Positions 1-8,572 are shown, counted from the stretch's first letter. The stretch: 64,000 bases of DNA from Vibrio fortis (GCF_024347475.1 NZ_AP025489.1:268196-332195), one strand, 5' to 3'. The notes: generated from the letters alone by a model not told the origin. A program made the numbers and translations.

Positions 1-222
1 CCTAACTTTTGAAGAACCATTGATGACATCGCAACCCTCACCTCCGCAGATCTCAGCAGGCACTCTTGGAGTCGGTAAGCCACCAGCAACTTCAGGGCAG
101 AAAGAGACGACCTCGTTCTTTTCAATAAACTTCTGAAATTGAAGAGAATCTGGCTTTAAATCATTCCCGTCATAACGCACTTTGCATCCAAGCAAACATG
201 AACTCACCAACACTTTACTCAT
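1..222 (-). CDS. DUF523 domain protein (partial, runs off left edge)
   Basis: The minus strand from the ATG at 222 reads MSKVLVSSCLLGCKVRYDG and continues open to the window edge (74 codons). The N-terminal SSCLLG-x-x-VRYDG signature and the later CPEVAGGLPTPR and GGEGCDV segments are typical of the DUF523 family, small cysteine-rich bacterial proteins of unknown biochemical role. The conserved cysteines suggest metal or cluster binding, but that is inference. The C-terminal part is outside the window. Confidence 0.85.
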   Translation of the reverse strand, partial: MSKVLVSSCLLGCKVRYDGNDLKPDSLQFQKFIEKNEVVSFCPEVAGGLPTPRVPAEICGGEGCDVINGSSKVR

Positions 223-543
223 AACTAACACCTTAAACCTACGAATAACTTTGGGGATTTAAACATGTACATCGTTAAGGTGAAAGACCAATGTATATTG
301 AAGCTGTAGAAGATGAGCACGAGACCTAAATTGGGAAAGGGTGCCCCTATTTACCAAGTACTCGACGTTAAGGCTCTGAATAGTTGTACGTGGATAGCGG
401 AGGGGGAGAAATCCAGATTTACTCTGTTCTAATCGGCAGTTGCGATGAGCGTTAGTGGTTGGCCAGCTAGGCAACTACCATCCAGCAGCATCAGTGGATT
501 GTATTCTTCAACCAACCAGATGCGCTGAATGTAGAGCTGAGGC
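223..543. other. Intergenic, no supported gene
   Basis: This stretch lies between the start of the DUF523 gene and the end of phaJ. A 71-codon open frame on the minus strand has a low-complexity, non-protein-like composition and no convincing ribosome binding site, so it is not called. No terminator or RNA gene was recognised. Confidence 0.5.
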
Positions 544-942
544 TTAAACGGAGTACATCACCGTTGCTTCGCCGTCGACTGCGACTTCACCGTTCGCGTT
601 CAATACCTGAGTCGATATTACTGCAATGGGTTTGTCGTCGCGTACGCTAGTGACTTCGACCTTGGCGGTGACGGTTTCGCCGACAAAGATAGGGCGAACA
701 AACTTCAAGGATTGTCCTAAGTAGATGCTGCCCGCTCCGGGTACTTTTGAGGCCAATAGGCCAGAGATAAGGCTAGATGCAAGCATGCCATGTACGATGG
801 GGCGCTCAAATTGCGTGGTTTTAGCGAAATCTTCATCTAAGTGGATTGGGTTATTATCTTCCGAGACGCTCGCAAACGCTTCGACGGTTTGTTTATCTAG
901 GGTCTTTTCTATGGTGGCAGTCTGGCCGATTTCTGGCTTCAT
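544..942 (-). CDS. phaJ: MaoC-like (R)-specific enoyl-CoA hydratase
   Basis: This 132-residue protein has the hot-dog fold hydratase signature: FASVSEDNNPIHLDEDFA near residues 23-40 carries the catalytic Asp and His of the MaoC/PhaJ family, followed by the VHGML segment. PhaJ converts trans-2-enoyl-CoA from beta-oxidation into (R)-3-hydroxyacyl-CoA, the PHA synthase substrate. Its ATG overlaps the TAA of phaC (TAATG), so translation is probably coupled. With no phaA or phaB beside it, it may be the local monomer supplier; that is inference. FabZ-like or MaoC proteins with other substrates are the main alternative. Confidence 0.85.
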   Translation of the reverse strand: MKPEIGQTATIEKTLDKQTVEAFASVSEDNNPIHLDEDFAKTTQFERPIVHGMLASSLISGLLASKVPGAGSIYLGQSLKFVRPIFVGETVTAKVEVTSVRDDKPIAVISTQVLNANGEVAVDGEATVMYSV

Positions 943-2699
943 TACGCGGACTCCTTTTCCATTTCTGTTTCTTGTGCGATGACATCTTGAATGCGCTGTT
1001 TCACGTATTTACCCGGTGCGTCGAGTTCACCATCAAGTTCACGAGCTGGAATCATTTCAGAGAAGTTACGCTCATCAACCCAGCTTTGCCAATGTGACCA
1101 CCATGAGCCTTGATGTTTGTCAGCACTTGTAAGCCATTGAGAAGGTGCTTGGTCGTTATTCTCATTGGTCCAGAAGCCGTATTTATTTGAGTCGGCGTGA
1201 TTCATTGGCCCAGCAATGTGCCCGCTCTCCGTAAGTACAAACTTATTGTCTCCACCTAATAGTTTAGTGCCTTCAAAATTGCCATCCCACAGGGCGATAT
1301 GATCATCAATGGCAGATAGGAAGTAGGCGGGTGACTTAACCTTACCCAAATCGATAGTCACGCCATCTATCACCAGTTCGCCTTTGGCGAGTCGATTCTC
1401 AAGATAGCACTGACGTAGCAGTTGGTTATGGGTCGCGGCGGTCACGTTGGTGTTGTCACAGTTCCAGTAGAGCAGGTCAAACGCCATTGGGCTTTCGCCT
1501 TTCAAGTAGTTGGAGATGTAGTAGTTCCAATACAGACTGTTTTCACGGAGCAGACTAAATGACACTGCCATTTGGCGACCGTCCATATAACCGCGTTGGT
1601 TGTTTTGTGCTTCAATGCTGCTGATGATTGGGTCATTGATGAACACACCTAGCTCACCGGGTTTAGTGAAGTCGAGAATGGTGGTGAGTAAAGTGACCGA
1701 CTTAATGCGTTGCTTGCGGCGTTTGCCGGAGAGGTAAGCCATGGCTGCGACTAAGGTTGTGCCTCCAATGCAGTAGCCAATGCCATTGACTTCGCGCTCG
1801 CCGGTAACATTTTCAATTGCATCAAGCGCGGGTAATACGCCTTGAGTAACGTAGTTGCCGAAGTCGACATCTCGCATTTGTGCATTCGGGTTTACCCAAG
1901 AGATCATAAACACCGTGTGACCTTGGCTGACCAACCATTTTACGTAAGAGGTCTCGGGGTTAACGTCCATGATGTAATACTTGTTCACGAAGGGCGGTAC
2001 GATCAGTGTTGGACGTTTATAGACTTGCTTTGTGGTTGGTTTGTATTGAATCAGCTCAAACATCTCATTTTGGAACACGATCTTTCCTGGAGTCGAAGCA
2101 ATGTTCTCACCCAAAGTGAACTGGTTCTTATCCGTCATGCGAATGTTGAGGATGTCGGCACTTTGCTCTAAGTCTTGACGAAACTGCTTCATTCCTTGGA
2201 TAAGGTTTTCACCGTTACTGTCCATGGTTAGCTTGAGTATCTCGGGGTTGGTCGCAACAAAGTTACTTGGCGACATGGCATTGAGGTACTGACGAGTGAA
2301 AAATGAGAGGCGTGTTTTGGTTTCGTCATCCAAGTCCTCACTGTTTTCTACTGATTGCTGAATGTTGTCACAGGCAAGCTTGTAGCTCTCTTTGATGTAG
2401 CGATAAAGCGGTGTATCGTTCCAAGCTGGGTCACGGAAGCGGCGATCGGTCTCTTTGGTTTGTTCTTGGGTGCCAAGAATACAATCGTTGAGCAGACTGA
2501 CTTGTTGTGTCCACCAATTCATCTGCTGTTCGACCAGATTAGTTGGGTTTTGCACCATTGAATTTGCCCACTTTGAAAAGTCTTCTGATTGGGTTTTCAT
2601 CAGTGTGGATTGTGTTGGCTGACTTAGGTTGTCCATCCATGCTTGCCCATATTGGGACATAAGATTCATCATACCTTCAAAGGGCGATTTATTTTCCAT
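942..2699 (-). CDS. phaC: Class I poly(3-hydroxyalkanoate) synthase
   Basis: This 585-residue protein has the PHA synthase lipase-like box GYCIGG with the nucleophile at about Cys310, the Asp-containing AIDDHIALW segment and the His-containing ESGHIAGPMN segment, completing the Cys-Asp-His triad. Length and the long N-terminal domain fit class I. It polymerises hydroxyacyl-CoA on the surface of PHA granules. The frame is open upstream to 2771, but the ATG at 2699 is preceded by AAGGATG at good spacing, so I start there (MENKSPFEGMM). phaP lies 80 nt upstream and phaJ overlaps its stop codon, forming a phaP-phaC-phaJ unit. Confidence 0.95.
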   Translation of the reverse strand: MENKSPFEGMMNLMSQYGQAWMDNLSQPTQSTLMKTQSEDFSKWANSMVQNPTNLVEQQMNWWTQQVSLLNDCILGTQEQTKETDRRFRDPAWNDTPLYRYIKESYKLACDNIQQSVENSEDLDDETKTRLSFFTRQYLNAMSPSNFVATNPEILKLTMDSNGENLIQGMKQFRQDLEQSADILNIRMTDKNQFTLGENIASTPGKIVFQNEMFELIQYKPTTKQVYKRPTLIVPPFVNKYYIMDVNPETSYVKWLVSQGHTVFMISWVNPNAQMRDVDFGNYVTQGVLPALDAIENVTGEREVNGIGYCIGGTTLVAAMAYLSGKRRKQRIKSVTLLTTILDFTKPGELGVFINDPIISSIEAQNNQRGYMDGRQMAVSFSLLRENSLYWNYYISNYLKGESPMAFDLLYWNCDNTNVTAATHNQLLRQCYLENRLAKGELVIDGVTIDLGKVKSPAYFLSAIDDHIALWDGNFEGTKLLGGDNKFVLTESGHIAGPMNHADSNKYGFWTNENNDQAPSQWLTSADKHQGSWWSHWQSWVDERNFSEMIPARELDGELDAPGKYVKQRIQDVIAQETEMEKESA

Positions 2700-2779
2700 T
2701 CTGACATCCTTGTAAGAAGTGATGCTGAGAGATGGCGATGCTGATTGTTGTGCTTCGCCATCAACCGACAAACAATAAA

Positions 2780-3130
2780 TTAAGCACTTTTCGCGGTTTT
2801 AACCGCAGAAGCCGTCAGCTCATCAGCGGCAGATTTAAAATCTTGACCAAGTTGAGTCAGCTTTTGGCTATCTTCCATTAGCTGCTGTGAAATTTTACTT
2901 GCCACTTCCATCTGTTTTGAGCCGTATGCAGGGATGTCTTGCGGCTGCTTTAATGATGCGAGGCTTTGCAAAGATTCATTGCCAAGCGCGCTGTATGCTT
3001 GCAGGCTATCAAGTTGAATCTTGGTCAGTGTCTCGATGTTTTTTGTTACTAGCTGATTGAAGTTGTAGAACGGGTTAGTTACAGACTCTAGCTGTGACGT
3101 GAAGGCTTTAAATGTTTCCTGAGTAGACAT
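2780..3130 (-). CDS. phaP: Phasin (PHA granule-associated protein)
   Basis: This 116-residue, largely helical protein begins MSTQETFKAFTSQLESVTNP and has the amphipathic Q/L/S/A-rich pattern of short phasins (FYNFNQLVTKNIETL, then KQMEVASKISQQLMEDSQKL). Phasins coat PHA granules and control their size. The open frame extends 15 codons further upstream, but the ATG at 3130 follows an AAGGAATGA ribosome binding site. It is the first gene of the unit and follows a 400-nt leader with candidate FNR and CRP sites. Confidence 0.9.
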   Translation of the reverse strand: MSTQETFKAFTSQLESVTNPFYNFNQLVTKNIETLTKIQLDSLQAYSALGNESLQSLASLKQPQDIPAYGSKQMEVASKISQQLMEDSQKLTQLGQDFKSAADELTASAVKTAKSA

Positions 3131-3221
3131 AGTTTCATTCCTTGTACTAAGCAAATAGGGGAAGTGAGTGTTCACTTCCCATGCAAGTTATTGTTCGAAA
3201 TGTTGCGCAACAGTTAACATA

Positions 3222-3235
3222 TTGATCAAGATCAA
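3222..3235. promoter_or_regulatory. Candidate FNR box
   Basis: TTGATCAAGATCAA matches the FNR consensus TTGAT-N4-ATCAA at all ten defined positions. It lies about 90 nt upstream of the phaP start codon, in the promoter region. Low-oxygen control of PHA storage is the inference. Confidence 0.6.
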
Positions 3236-3415
3236 AGCGAAAGTCATCCTGTTAAATGAGTGGAAAATTGCTCCAAAAATCGATGGATTTAAACATTTGT
3301 TTGAATTTTCTGTTTAAGTGCTCAAACCCCTAAACAGGTGGGTGGATCCAAGGGGTGTTTGATATGAGCCGCGTTTTATACAGCTTGCCTAATTCAGTCG
3401 ATGAATTGGCGAAAA

Positions 3416-3431
3416 TGTGAGCACGGTCACT
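3416..3431. promoter_or_regulatory. Candidate CRP (cAMP receptor protein) site
   Basis: TGTGAGCACGGTCACT has the GTGA-N6-TCAC core of CRP sites with one mismatch at the outer right position. It lies about 290 nt upstream of phaP, closer to the end of folM, so the target promoter is unclear. Confidence 0.45.
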
Positions 3432-3533
3432 TTGACTGACTGAGTTTAGCGTGTCCTGTGAGGTCTGGATCGGTCGTGTTGGTTTTTGGATATGAGCTCT
3501 TTCGGGGAGCTTTGTAACCCGTCGACGGAGAAT

Positions 3534-4250
3534 TCACTTCAAATGTCTGCCGCCATCAAGGTGCAACGTTCTCCCTGTCATGTAGTCACTGGCCAACACA
3601 TACTTGATGCCCGCTATCACTTCTTCAAAGCCTGCCTCCGCGGGAATTAAGGCCTTTTGCAGAGCTTTAGCTTTGTATGCGTCGTCATCATGATCATTGA
3701 ATTTAATCATAGCCGGAGAGACGGTGTTTACCTTCACCTTGGGAGCCAGCATGGTAGAAAACGAAAGCGTTAGGTTGTTGAGCGCAGCTTTACTTGCTGC
3801 GTACGCGATGTGTTTTTTGCTGCCTTTCTCCGCGACGTAATCACTGATGTGGATGATGTCTGAGGTTGTATCACCAGCTATTAGTTGTTCTTTGAGCGCG
3901 AGATTAACCAAATAAGGTGCTGTTACATGAACCGTCATCATCTGATTCATGATTTGTGGAGCGTTTTCACTCGGGTTTTGCTTGTTTTCGGGCTTCCAAT
4001 CAGACGCGTTATGTATGACCGCTCGAAGTGCCCGGTATTCTTCACCAACATAATGAAGAAAACCTTCTAGGCTGCTTGGCTGGTAAAAATCTACCAGTTG
4101 CAAGTCAGCCCCTTTGTCGCGCAGTTGTTGCAATTGAGGATAGTCGCTTCGGTACGTCCCGATCACTTTGTATCCATCCGACAAGAGTTGCTGTGCTAGC
4201 GCGAACCCAAGACGTTTGCCCACGCCGGTTATTAGAATCGTCTCACTCAT
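3534..4250 (-). CDS. folM: Dihydromonapterin reductase (SDR family)
   Basis: This 238-residue short-chain dehydrogenase has an atypical nucleotide-binding motif TGVGKRLG at residues 8-15, as in FolM, and the catalytic Tyr150-x3-Lys154 in IAYAASKAALNNL. FolM reduces dihydromonapterin to tetrahydromonapterin with NADPH and has side activity on dihydrofolate. Its ATG overlaps the TGA of folE by 4 nt (ATGA), so it is the last gene of a folX-folE-folM unit. That context supports the monapterin assignment over a generic SDR. Confidence 0.9.
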   Translation of the reverse strand: MSETILITGVGKRLGFALAQQLLSDGYKVIGTYRSDYPQLQQLRDKGADLQLVDFYQPSSLEGFLHYVGEEYRALRAVIHNASDWKPENKQNPSENAPQIMNQMMTVHVTAPYLVNLALKEQLIAGDTTSDIIHISDYVAEKGSKKHIAYAASKAALNNLTLSFSTMLAPKVKVNTVSPAMIKFNDHDDDAYKAKALQKALIPAEAGFEEVIAGIKYVLASDYMTGRTLHLDGGRHLK

Positions 4251-4885
4251 CGTAAAAACTCTGCTCTGGTTTGAGGGTTAGTCTTAAAGATTCCGCCTAA
4301 TGCAGTTGTCGTAGTTTCAGAGTTGGCATCCATAACGCCTCTGGATTTCACGCAGTAGTGAGTGGCTTTGATGGTCACAGCAACGTTCTCTGTCTCAACG
4401 AGAGTCTGTATCGCGACTAAGACTTGTTGCGTCAGGCGCTCTTGCACTTGCGGGCGCTGAGCGAAAAATCGAACAATACGATTGATTTTGGACAGCCCGA
4501 GTATTTTAGATTCAGGGATGTAGGCAACTTGCGCTAAACCGTCAATGGTGATGAAGTGGTGTTCGCACGTCGATGTTAAGTCAATGTCGGATACCTTAAC
4601 CATTTCATCGACCGACATTTTGTTATCTATGACGCTGATTTTAGGGAAGTTGTTGTAGTCTAACCCCGAAAAGATTTCGTGGACATACATCTTTGCAATA
4701 CGATGTGGGGTCTCAGCGAGACTGTCATCGGTTAGGTCCAACCCTAGTGTGCTCACTACTTCAGTTAGCAGTCCTTTGATGCGATTGTATTTTTGATCAC
4801 TGTTCATTTCGCTCGGTGTCATTGGCGTCTCAAGCCCTTTGGCGAGCAAGGCGTCTCTTACTTTTTCTGCTTCTGTGCTTAACAT
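4247..4885 (-). CDS. folE: GTP cyclohydrolase I
   Basis: This 212-residue protein has the type I GTP cyclohydrolase signature: STCEHHF with the zinc ligands, AYIPESKILGLSKINRIV, FAQRPQVQERLT and THYCVKSRG with the second zinc Cys. It converts GTP to 7,8-dihydroneopterin triphosphate, the first pterin step. The frame is open upstream to 5005, but AAGGAG sits at good spacing before the ATG at 4885, giving MLSTEAEKVRD. folX ends 11 nt upstream and folM overlaps downstream, so this copy probably serves tetrahydromonapterin synthesis; a separate folate copy elsewhere is possible but not visible. Confidence 0.95.
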   Translation of the reverse strand: MLSTEAEKVRDALLAKGLETPMTPSEMNSDQKYNRIKGLLTEVVSTLGLDLTDDSLAETPHRIAKMYVHEIFSGLDYNNFPKISVIDNKMSVDEMVKVSDIDLTSTCEHHFITIDGLAQVAYIPESKILGLSKINRIVRFFAQRPQVQERLTQQVLVAIQTLVETENVAVTIKATHYCVKSRGVMDANSETTTTALGGIFKTNPQTRAEFLR

Positions 4886-4896
4886 TGCCTCACTCC

Positions 4897-5274
4897 TTAT
4901 GAATTGTTGTCTTGGTCTGCTTCGTAGCTCAGGGTGAGCGAAACAGAATCTGCGAAACGCAGTGCATGAGGCTTGTCGATTCTCACTTGAGCGTATCGTA
5001 CCCACGAATGGTCAATACAGATGCCAAGTACGTCACTGGTTAATTTTTCTAGAAGCAAGAATCGTCCAGACTCGACGTGTTGAATGATCTTCTTGCAAAT
5101 GTTTTTGTAGTTGAGCGCGTTGTCCACATCATCAGCGAGACACAAGTTGTTTGCTGGATAGTGGATTTCTGCATTGATAACGATGTCTTGCTGTTTGGTT
5201 TTTTCTTCTTCGTTGAAGCCGATGAAGGTTCTTAGTCTGAGGTTTGTAATGGTGATAATGGCGTTGTGATTCAT
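4897..5274 (-). CDS. folX: Dihydroneopterin triphosphate 2'-epimerase
   Basis: This 125-residue protein matches the FolB/FolX tunnel-fold family: TNLRLRTFIGFNEEEKTKQQ near residue 10, DVDNALNYKNI, and FLLLEKL, closer to FolX than FolB. FolX epimerises dihydroneopterin triphosphate to the monapterin form. I use the ATG at 5274 (MNHNAIITI), with AAGGA 12 nt upstream. A TTG at 5286 in the same frame sits too close to that site. It is followed 11 nt later by folE. Confidence 0.9.
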   Translation of the reverse strand: MNHNAIITITNLRLRTFIGFNEEEKTKQQDIVINAEIHYPANNLCLADDVDNALNYKNICKKIIQHVESGRFLLLEKLTSDVLGICIDHSWVRYAQVRIDKPHALRFADSVSLTLSYEADQDNNS

Positions 5275-5386
5275 GACAATGTCCAATCCTTAGAAAGTGA
5301 AGTCACTTACGTGCTTGTTTTGATAAAAGATCAATAAAACTCAGGCGATTCAGTGGTCAGCGTCCTTCTCAAAGTGTTTACAAGAG

Positions 5387-5884
5387 CTATGTGAAATCGA
5401 GCTTAAAAGGGATGGGGTTGGTTTTCTGACTCAATTGGTCGAAGTTATCCCAGAGCTGCTGAAAGGAAATATCTAAAGTGGGGTGGCGTTTTTGGGGCGC
5501 AATATCGACGAGTGGTCGAAGCACAAAGGCGTACTCTGTGATTTCACCTCTAGGCAGTTCCACTCCATCAATGATGCCGACCAGATCGTCGTAGAGGAGG
5601 ATGTCGATATCCATCGTTCGCGCTGCATACGCTTTGGTCTCGCGCTGACGACCATTATCTAATTCGATCTGACGCAGGACTTTAGCAAGCGCTGCCACAG
5701 GTAGGTCACATTCAAACCCAACGACTAGGTTTAGGAAGTTGTCACCTTCAAAACCCACAGGCACACAATCGTAGAACCTAGATATCTGTAGAGGGGCGAA
5801 GCTATCCTCCAGAGCTTTGAGAGCCTCTGTGGTGTGATGTTCGCGGTTGATGTTACTTCCGATGCTTAGATAAACGGTGGCCAT
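5387..5884 (-). CDS. folK: 6-hydroxymethyl-dihydropterin pyrophosphokinase
   Basis: This 165-residue protein has the HPPK features: VYLSIGSNINRE at the N terminus, the GFEGDNFLNLVV segment, and the signature RTMDIDILLYDD with the Mg-binding Asp pair. It pyrophosphorylates 6-hydroxymethyl-7,8-dihydropterin in folate synthesis. A ribosome binding site AAGGAAGAG precedes two close ATGs (5890 and 5884); I use the second (MATVYLSIGSN). It lies 112 nt upstream of folX and may start the pterin operon. Since it sits with monapterin genes, it could be a second paralogue in the genome; that is inference. Confidence 0.9.
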   Translation of the reverse strand: MATVYLSIGSNINREHHTTEALKALEDSFAPLQISRFYDCVPVGFEGDNFLNLVVGFECDLPVAALAKVLRQIELDNGRQRETKAYAARTMDIDILLYDDLVGIIDGVELPRGEITEYAFVLRPLVDIAPQKRHPTLDISFQQLWDNFDQLSQKTNPIPFKLDFT

Positions 5885-6074
5885 AGTCATCTCTTCCTTT
5901 TTAGGCAACCAGTTACGTTTCAATTGGTAGTTAAGATCAGCGATGTATCTTTTGGGTGTCTATAGAGTCAAAGAAAATAAGGCTTCGATGCAATTAAAAC
6001 CATCTTGTTTGGGTCTTGTCTTTACTCACTGGATTATTGGTCATAACGTATTCTGAAATATCCTGAATGAGGTC

Positions 6075-6092
6075 TGGAACAATTGTGTTCCA
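6075..6092. promoter_or_regulatory. Inverted repeat, candidate operator
   Basis: TGGAACAATTGTGTTCCA is a 7-bp inverted repeat around a 4-nt centre, 120 nt upstream of the molybdoenzyme gene. It has the shape of a dimeric regulator site; the binding protein is not identified. Confidence 0.35.
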
Positions 6093-6118
6093 CAAGGGTA
6101 AACTTCAGACAAAGCCTT

Positions 6119-6148
6119 CTGTTAGGTATCTATCTGTTAGGTATCTGT
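6119..6148. repeat. Tandem 15-bp repeat upstream of molybdoenzyme gene
   Basis: TCTGTTAGGTATCTA is followed directly by TCTGTTAGGTATCTG (14 of 15 identical). The CTGTT start loosely recalls the decameric boxes of TorR response regulators, but the unit length and the rest differ, so this is only a candidate activator site. Confidence 0.5.
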
Positions 6149-6211
6149 GACAAACGTTGCGAGCCAATACAGCGGAGATAGCAGCGATCTAATCATTTAA
6201 TAAGTAGCAAT

Positions 6212-8521
6212 ATGACGAAAAAGTACACAACCTCCAGTCACTGGGGGGCAGGGATTGCAGAGGTCCAGGACGGCAAATTAGTTCGCGTCAGTGCACACCC
6301 ACTTGATACGGACCCTTCACCTATCAATGACAACATGCACAGCTCTCTTTATGGAGCTGCCAGAATAAAGAAACCGGCTGTTCGTAAGAGCTATCTTGAA
6401 AACGGGCCACAACATAAAAACAACACACGAGGCCAAGAGCCTTTTGTTGAGGTTTCTTGGGAAACAGCCTTCGACCTTATCAGTAAATCGGTGAAATCCA
6501 CTCGTAATGAGCACGGCAACGAAGCGATATTCGGTGGCTCTTATGGTTGGGGTAGCGCTGGCCGCTTTCACCATGCTCAAAGCCAGCTTAAGCGTTTCTT
6601 AACCTGTGCTGGTGGATTTGTAAGTAGCGAAGGCAATTACAGCTACAACACGGCGCTTGTTCTGTTGCCACATATTGTTGGTGACTTTAATAAACTAACT
6701 TCTACTGCAACGCGCTGGTCAACGATTGCCAAAGAGGGCGAATTGGTCGTTATGTTTGGTGGTGTGCCACTTAAGAGCGCTCAAGTGTCTCCTGGCGGTT
6801 GTACACGTCACCGATTGAAAGACGAACTGCTCGCCTGTCGCAAAGCGGGTGTAGAGTTTATAGACATTAATCCGTGTCGTTCAGATTCTCCGGCAGAAAT
6901 TGAAGCAGAATGGCTGGCTGCAGTCCCTGGCTCTGATTCAGCTCTCATGTTGGGGCTTGCGCATACTTTGCTCGTTGAAGATCTTCATGACAAGGCATTC
7001 CTCGACAAATATACGGTTGGATTTGATGAAGTTAAGGCGTACTTGCTTGGTGAGAAAGACGGCGTCGCAAAAACCGCAGAGTGGGCGAGTGCTTTATCAG
7101 AAATTCCTACAGAACGTATTAAGAAGCTCGCTCGTCAGATGGCCAAATCTCGCACCTTTATCTGCACAGCGGCAGGGGTTCAGAGAACAGAGCATGGTGA
7201 GCAGACACTATGGGGAACGATCACACTAGCTTCTATGCTTGGTCAAATTGGCTTACCTGGCGGTGGCTACGCTATCGCCTACGGTTCTGACGGTGGGATT
7301 GGATTGATGCATCGTCCTATTCGCTGGCCTGCGTTCCCACAGCGTAAAAATAACGTCGATGCGTTTATTCCGGTGGCGTGTATTTCCGATATGTTGCTTA
7401 ACCCAGGGGCAGAGTATCAATACAACGGTATGAACCTGACGTATCCAGATGTTCGTATGGTTTGGTGGGCTGGTGGTAATCCGTTTCACCATCATCAAGA
7501 CATTAACCGCTTAATTGAGGCATTCCAGCAACCTGAAACCATCATTGTCAATGAAATCAACTGGACATCAACGGCAAGGTTTGCCGATATAGTATTACCG
7601 GTAACGACAACACTTGAACGAGAAGATATCGGTGCGGGCTCTCGTGACAATAGCTTGATCCCTATGCCTAGAGTCGTTGAGCCCGTTGGCGAAGCTCGTG
7701 ACGAGTTTGATATTTTCACCGAGATCGCAAAGCGCTTGGATATCGAAGAGGACTTCACGCAAAACAAGACCTCACGTCAATGGCTTGAGAGCATGTGGCA
7801 AAAGCTTATCCCTGAGTCGAAAAACTTAGGTGTTGATCTTCCCGATTTTGAAACGTTTTTGAATGGGGACGTTATCGAATTCGCGGATCCGAACCCAGAC
7901 ACCGTATTGCTTGCAGAATTTAGACAAGACTCAGATTTGCATCCATTGACGACACCAAGCGGTAAGATCGAGCTTTACAGCGAACGTATTGCCTCGTTTG
8001 GATACGATGATTGTCCAGGGCAGTTTACCTGGCTACCGCCGACGGAATGGTTGAAATCAAAACAAGCGGAAACCTTCCCGCTTCATATGATTTCAGGACA
8101 GCCGAAAACTAAGTTGCATAGCCAACTTGACTCCGGTAGTTACAGCCGAAATGCCAAGATTAAAGGGCGCGAGCCAGTGATGATCAATCCGGTAGATGCG
8201 AAGGCACGAGGCATTGAAGACGGCGATATCGTTAAGGTCTTTAATGAACGAGGTGAGTGTCTAGCGGGTGCGGTTGTGACTGAAGACATTCGAGAAAGAA
8301 CCATCTATCTGTGTACTGGTTCATGGTATGACCCGATGAATCCAAGTGAAAAAGGCAGCCTTGATAAGCATGGTAACCCGAATGTTCTCACTCACGATAA
8401 ACGGACATCGAAGCTGTCACAAAGTACTGCCGCTCACAGCGCGTTGGTCAATATAGAGAAATTTGAGGGTGATTTGCCGGAGATCACAGTATTTGACTCG
8501 CCGGAGATGTCAGCCGAGTAG
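6212..8521 (+). CDS. bisC: Molybdopterin-dependent sulfoxide reductase, BisC/TorA family
   Basis: This 769-residue protein belongs to the DMSO reductase family of Mo-bisMGD enzymes. It opens with the family start TSSHWGAG, has the GGSYGWGSAGRFHHAQ segment in which Ser115 is the expected Mo ligand, WWAGGNPFHHHQDIN, and the C-terminal molydopterin-binding domain (GDIVKVFNERGECLAG). It has no twin-arginine signal peptide, no [4Fe-4S] cysteines and no adjacent cytochrome gene, so a cytoplasmic BisC-like enzyme for biotin or methionine sulfoxide fits better than periplasmic TorA. The exact substrate cannot be read from the sequence. Start at 6212 is by homology, since the ribosome binding site is poor. 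Confidence 0.8.
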   Translation: MTKKYTTSSHWGAGIAEVQDGKLVRVSAHPLDTDPSPINDNMHSSLYGAARIKKPAVRKSYLENGPQHKNNTRGQEPFVEVSWETAFDLISKSVKSTRNEHGNEAIFGGSYGWGSAGRFHHAQSQLKRFLTCAGGFVSSEGNYSYNTALVLLPHIVGDFNKLTSTATRWSTIAKEGELVVMFGGVPLKSAQVSPGGCTRHRLKDELLACRKAGVEFIDINPCRSDSPAEIEAEWLAAVPGSDSALMLGLAHTLLVEDLHDKAFLDKYTVGFDEVKAYLLGEKDGVAKTAEWASALSEIPTERIKKLARQMAKSRTFICTAAGVQRTEHGEQTLWGTITLASMLGQIGLPGGGYAIAYGSDGGIGLMHRPIRWPAFPQRKNNVDAFIPVACISDMLLNPGAEYQYNGMNLTYPDVRMVWWAGGNPFHHHQDINRLIEAFQQPETIIVNEINWTSTARFADIVLPVTTTLEREDIGAGSRDNSLIPMPRVVEPVGEARDEFDIFTEIAKRLDIEEDFTQNKTSRQWLESMWQKLIPESKNLGVDLPDFETFLNGDVIEFADPNPDTVLLAEFRQDSDLHPLTTPSGKIELYSERIASFGYDDCPGQFTWLPPTEWLKSKQAETFPLHMISGQPKTKLHSQLDSGSYSRNAKIKGREPVMINPVDAKARGIEDGDIVKVFNERGECLAGAVVTEDIRERTIYLCTGSWYDPMNPSEKGSLDKHGNPNVLTHDKRTSKLSQSTAAHSALVNIEKFEGDLPEITVFDSPEMSAE

Positions 8522-8572
8522 CGAAATTCCGCGCTGACTTGTGTTGTGCGATTATCCTGATGAACTAAAAGA

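Larger units (their letters stand above)
3131..3533. other. Promoter region between folM and phaP
   Basis: This 403-nt gene-free stretch should hold the promoter of the minus-strand pha unit. Two candidate regulatory sites are visible and listed separately: a perfect FNR-type palindrome at 3222-3235 and a CRP-type palindrome at 3416-3431. A small inverted repeat (GAGCTC/GAGCT) just downstream of folM near 3492-3509 could be a weak terminator. Confidence 0.6.
5885..6211. other. Divergent promoter region folK / molybdoenzyme
   Basis: This 327-nt region separates divergent genes. It contains a 7-bp inverted repeat TGGAACA-ATTG-TGTTCCA (6075-6092) and a tandem 15-bp repeat (6119-6148), both listed separately. 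The ribosome binding site before 6212 is weak. Confidence 0.55.

Noticed and set aside
259..474. 71-codon minus-strand open frame
   Set aside because: No ribosome binding site, non-protein-like composition, and no recognisable motif.
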